From assembly GCA_959596515.1 (NCBI GenBank), contig CAUFXR010000102.1, positions 1 through 6,825 on the forward strand: DNA of 6,825 nt. Reading direction: 5' to 3'. The position numbers and the translations under genes are program-made. This DNA comes from an uncultured Oscillospiraceae bacterium (GTDB lineage Bacteria; Bacillota; Clostridia; Oscillospirales; Acutalibacteraceae). Under the pieces are notes generated by a model. It worked only from the letters and a program-made list of their open reading frames with translations, was not told the origin of the DNA and ran no database searches. Positions 3,552 to 6,825 of the stretch are shown piece by piece (position 1 is the stretch's first letter; each line of letters starts with the position of its first letter).

Positions 3552-5024
3552 TTATCGCGTCTTATTAAAAGATTTCACCTGATTGGTCAGGTCCTCCGGA
3601 GACAAATCCGCAGCGGCGGCTACTTTCGCGTGATCCGAAGCTTCTAAGTTTTTGGGTTTATAGAATTTATCCAGCAGTTTGGGATCCACACGATCTAGCT
3701 CAGACCGGGGAAGTGTAGACAGAAGCTCCCAGCCTAGATTCAGGCTTTGCTCAATGCTTCTAGCCTCATGGGCGCCCTGAGTGATAAATCGTTGTTCAAA
3801 AAGCCTGCCGAATTCCAGCAATCGCTTGTCGTTGGGAGAAAGTTCCTCCTCGCCGATTACAGAGGCCAGGCTTCTGGCGTCCATTACCTTGGAATAGGAG
3901 GCGAACAGCTGGTTCGCCAGATCCTGATGATCGGCTCGGGTAAATCCCGCACCGATACCGTCTTTCATTAAACGGGACAAAGACGGCAAAACTGAAACCG
4001 GAGGATAGATCCCGCTGCCCTCTAAAGAACGGTCTAAAACAATCTGGCCTTCAGTGATATAGCCAGTCAAATCGGGCACCGGCTGAGTGATATCATCGTT
4101 GGGCATAGTTAAAATCGGGATTTGAGTCACAGAACCTTCTCGTCCTTTTACCATACCAGCCCGCTCGTACATGGAAGCAAGGTCGGAATACAGGTAACCT
4201 GGATAACCGCCTCGGCCGGGGATTTCACCTTTAGAGGAAGAGAACTCACGAAGAGCCTCGGCGTAGGAGGTCATATCGGTCATAACCACCAGTACGTGCA
4301 TATTTTTCTCAAATGCCAAATATTCGGCGGCAGTCAGAGCGCAGCGGGGGGTCAGGGTACGTTCGATTACCGGGTCATTGGCCAGATTTACGAACATGAC
4401 TACTTTTTGCAGCACGCCGGACTCATCGAAAGAACGGCGAAAAAAGTCAGCGACATCTTTTTGGACACCCATAGCAGCGAACACAATACAAAACTGTGCG
4501 CTTTCGTCATTGGCGATTTTAGCCTGACGGACAATTTGAGCAGCCAGGTCGTTGTGGCGCATACCGGAGCCGGAAAAAATAGGAAGTTTCTGGCCGCGGA
4601 TCAGGGTGCAAAGCACATCAATGGAGGAAATACCCGTGCAAATATAGTTTTTCGGATACACCCGGGAAACCGGGTTGATAGCGGTGCCGTTGATATCCAT
4701 CCGTTTTTCCGGGAAGATTTCTCCCAGCCCGTCAATGGGATGGCCTGCGCCGTCGAAGGTGCGGCCTAAAATCTCTTCCGACAAAGGGAGTTCCATAGGC
4801 CGGCCAATCAGATGGGTACGGGTGTTGCCCAAAGAAATGGAATGGGTACCCTCAAATACCTGGATCACCACCCGTTTGCCCTCGATCTGCACAATTCTGC
4901 CTTGACGCCGGGTACCGTTATCCAGATGGATCTCCACCATTTCTTCGTAGGAAGCGTGGTCCACATCGTCTAAAACGATGAGGGAACCGTTGATTTCTTT
5001 TACGCCAACGTAATCAAGAATCAT
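3552..5024 (-). CDS. atpB: V/A-type ATPase subunit B (non-catalytic head subunit)
   Basis: 490 residues. Subunit B (NtpB) alternates with A in the hexameric head and lends an arginine to A's catalytic site. A beta-barrel domain covers about 1-75, the nucleotide-binding-type core about 76-355, and a helical domain the remainder. The P-loop position reads SGSGMRHND (151-159), without the GKT of catalytic subunits, which marks this as B and not A. Homologues recalled usually read SGSGLPHNE, so three positions differ. Other signatures: MTDMTSYAEALRE (248-260), RGGYPGYLYSDLASMYERAG (271-290), and PSLSRLMKDG (347-356), whose Arg351 corresponds to the arginine finger. Family members usually end soon after KYY or KFYK, near 458-460. 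Here about 30 extra residues, Ala-rich then hydrophilic, follow. The start has AAAGGA 10 nt upstream. The gap to subunit A is 29 nt, so one transcript is likely. Confidence 0.97.
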   Translation of the reverse strand: MILDYVGVKEINGSLIVLDDVDHASYEEMVEIHLDNGTRRQGRIVQIEGKRVVIQVFEGTHSISLGNTRTHLIGRPMELPLSEEILGRTFDGAGHPIDGLGEIFPEKRMDINGTAINPVSRVYPKNYICTGISSIDVLCTLIRGQKLPIFSGSGMRHNDLAAQIVRQAKIANDESAQFCIVFAAMGVQKDVADFFRRSFDESGVLQKVVMFVNLANDPVIERTLTPRCALTAAEYLAFEKNMHVLVVMTDMTSYAEALREFSSSKGEIPGRGGYPGYLYSDLASMYERAGMVKGREGSVTQIPILTMPNDDITQPVPDLTGYITEGQIVLDRSLEGSGIYPPVSVLPSLSRLMKDGIGAGFTRADHQDLANQLFASYSKVMDARSLASVIGEEELSPNDKRLLEFGRLFEQRFITQGAHEARSIEQSLNLGWELLSTLPRSELDRVDPKLLDKFYKPKNLEASDHAKVAAAADLSPEDLTNQVKSFNKTR

Positions 5025-5053
5025 AGTTTTATGTTCCTTTCCGGGTATCGGGC

Positions 5054-6825
5054 TTACGCGTTCACCCCGGCGGGCGCCGGCAAGGCCGCGCCGGTTTTCG
5101 CCGCGTTAGGATCTAACAGGGTGGCGATGGAAGTGTCGATATCCTTGATATAGTCGTCAAACATTTCCAGCTTATCATTGGGAATGTCATATTTCATGGT
5201 GGCGAGCTTGTCGAACAAGCCCAGCTCTATGATCCGGGAAATCGGAATAGAGGCGGAAATCAGCTGTCTGGCTTTCTTGTTCAAATAAAGAATAACCTTC
5301 ATCATCAGCTTTTGTTTAGTGAGAGGCACAAAAGTATCATCCGGATGAAAAGCGTTCTGCTGTAGGAATCCTACCCGGATGACACGGGCGATTTCGATGA
5401 CCAGCTTCTGGTCGTCTGGAAGCACATCCGCGCCAATCAGCTTGACGATTTCCATCAGCTGGCTTTCCTCGTGGAGAATGGAATTGATCCGGGTACGATA
5501 TTTGATAAAATCTTTGCCCAGATTTTTTTCAAACCAGGGATCTAGATCGGTGAAATATTCGCTGTAGCTGGTCATCCAGTTGATAGCGGGGTAATGTCTG
5601 GCGTAAGCCAAAGACTTATCCAAGGCCCAGAAGCACCGGGTAAACCGCTTGGTATTCTGGGTTACAGGTTCGGAAAAATCGCCTCCCTGGGGAGAAACGG
5701 CACCGATAACAGATACGGAGCCCTCCTGACCGCAAAGTGTCTGAACACGGCCGGCCCGCTCGTAGAAATCCGCCAGACGAGAGGGAAGATAGGCCGGGAA
5801 TCCTTCCTCGGCAGGCATTTCTTCCAGACGCCCGGAAATTTCCCGAAGAGCCTCTGCCCACCGGGAAGTGGAATCGGCCATCATCGCTACATGATAGCCC
5901 ATATCCCGGTAATATTCCGCCAGGGTGATGCCCGTATAAATAGAAGCCTCACGGGCCGCTACAGGCATATTTGAGGTGTTGGCAATCAGGACGGTACGGT
6001 CGGTCATAGGCCGGCCAGATTTGGGGTCTACTAGCTCAGAGAACTCATCCAGAACCTGGCTCATTTCGTTGCCCCGCTCTCCGCAGCCTACATAGATAAT
6101 AATGTCCGCGTCGCACCACTTGGCCAGCTGATGCTGAGTCATGGTTTTTCCGGTACCGAACCCGCCGGGTATGGCGGCGGTTCCGCCTTTGGCGATGGGG
6201 AACATGGTGTCAATAATCCGCTGACCGGTGATCAGGGGAACATCAGGGGGCTCACGTTTGGCAATGGGCCGGGAGTTCCGAATAGGCCATTTTTGGCACA
6301 AAGTCAGTTCGTGAGTACGGCCCTTGCTGTCCTTCAGCACCGCGACAGTATCATGAAGCTTATAAAATCCGTTGGATTTTACCTCAATGACTTCCCCATC
6401 CACACCGGGAGGTACCATACATTTATGGGTAATAATGGGAGTTTCCGGTAAGGTGGCGTAAATTTGTCCGGCGGATAACCGGTCTCCAGCCTTACAGGTC
6501 AGGGTGACATCCCATTCCTTTTGGTCATCCAGAAGAGATACCGTAGTGCCCTTTGCGATAAAGGCGCCGTCCGCAGCCTCCAGCGCTTTTAAAGGACGCT
6601 CGATGCCGTCGAAAATATTGTCCAAAATTCCAGGACCCAGTAGAATGTTCATCGGCGCGCCGGTGCCATAAACTGGTTCTCCGGGACGCAAACCGGTGGT
6701 TTCCTCGTAAACCTGGATAGTAGTGATTTGATCGGAAATTTTAATGACCTCGCCGACCAGCCGGCTGTTTCCCACGTAAACCTGCTCCATCATGGAGAAG
6801 CTGCGGGAATTTTGAACCGTGACAA
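5054..6825 (-). CDS. atpA: V/A-type ATPase subunit A (catalytic), 5' end off the window
   Basis: Catalytic head subunit (NtpA) that binds and hydrolyses or makes ATP. The frame stays open to the right edge: ten in-frame codons (VTVQNSRSFS) precede the Met at 6793. As family members have a short strand there, that Met is probably internal and only a few residues are missing. Numbered from that Met: beta-barrel ~1-70 with IQVYEETTGL (26-35); non-homologous insert ~85-185 typical of V/A-type A subunits; P-loop GGFGTGKT (210-217, Lys216, Thr217); GCGERGNE (236-243) with catalytic Glu239; Walker B-like VAMMADSTSRWAEALRE (302-318); SRLADFYERAG (338-348); ATPase signature PAINWMTSYSEY (402-413); helical C-terminal domain to ~560; then an Ala/Pro-rich tail. 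It precedes subunit B by 29 nt. Upstream operon members (expected order I, K, E, C, F) and the promoter are outside the window. Confidence 0.97.
   Translation of the reverse strand, partial: VTVQNSRSFSMMEQVYVGNSRLVGEVIKISDQITTIQVYEETTGLRPGEPVYGTGAPMNILLGPGILDNIFDGIERPLKALEAADGAFIAKGTTVSLLDDQKEWDVTLTCKAGDRLSAGQIYATLPETPIITHKCMVPPGVDGEVIEVKSNGFYKLHDTVAVLKDSKGRTHELTLCQKWPIRNSRPIAKREPPDVPLITGQRIIDTMFPIAKGGTAAIPGGFGTGKTMTQHQLAKWCDADIIIYVGCGERGNEMSQVLDEFSELVDPKSGRPMTDRTVLIANTSNMPVAAREASIYTGITLAEYYRDMGYHVAMMADSTSRWAEALREISGRLEEMPAEEGFPAYLPSRLADFYERAGRVQTLCGQEGSVSVIGAVSPQGGDFSEPVTQNTKRFTRCFWALDKSLAYARHYPAINWMTSYSEYFTDLDPWFEKNLGKDFIKYRTRINSILHEESQLMEIVKLIGADVLPDDQKLVIEIARVIRVGFLQQNAFHPDDTFVPLTKQKLMMKVILYLNKKARQLISASIPISRIIELGLFDKLATMKYDIPNDKLEMFDDYIKDIDTSIATLLDPNAAKTGAALPAPAGVNA

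Noticed and set aside
4122..4769. Long + strand open frame opposite ATPase subunit B (215 codons)
   Set aside because: It lies wholly antisense to a clearly conserved gene, has no ribosome binding site and shows no recognisable domain; it is a by-product of the codon pattern on the other strand.
5594..6451. Several + strand open frames opposite ATPase subunit A
   Set aside because: They are antisense shadows of a strongly conserved protein, with no family resemblance or start signals.
1..6825. tRNA, rRNA, CRISPR array, insertion sequence or prophage genes
   Set aside because: Scanned by eye; no spaced direct repeats, transposase-like protein or conserved RNA signature was seen.

Overview
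The window suggests a Gram-positive, fermentative anaerobe of the class Clostridia, possibly an Oscillospirales-type gut lineage. This is inferred from clostridial-looking AckA and V/A-type ATPase subunit sequences, strong AGGAGG-type ribosome binding sites, near-balanced base composition in genes and AT-rich intergenic DNA. I could not search a database, so the taxon is a guess.

Layout. At the left edge, on the + strand, lies acetate kinase (ackA) without its first ~16 codons. After a 125-nt AT-rich gap with two inverted repeats come two small + strand membrane-protein genes only 6 nt apart: a zinc-ribbon/proline-rich/CD225 (dispanin) protein and a DUF2752 protein. They converge on a minus-strand DUF378 gene, and a hairpin between them holds both stop codons in its arms. 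A ~280-nt non-coding stretch follows, with hairpins, a weak promoter candidate and a duplicated A/T-rich 14-mer. The right 60% of the window is a minus-strand V/A-type ATPase operon, read right to left as subunit A (5' end off the window), B and D, ending in a strong terminator.

How the genes relate. AckA makes ATP and acetate from acetyl phosphate. The V/A-type ATPase interconverts ATP and an ion gradient; A and B form the catalytic head and D is the central rotor shaft. The ion specificity (H+ or Na+) and direction cannot be read here, because the membrane subunits are off the window. The three small membrane proteins between these energy genes have no established function. The CD225-DUF2752 pair is the least understood part and the best candidate for something new. 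The rest is ordinary core metabolism with some unusual details: a TTG start, stop codons inside terminators and a C-terminal extension on subunit B.
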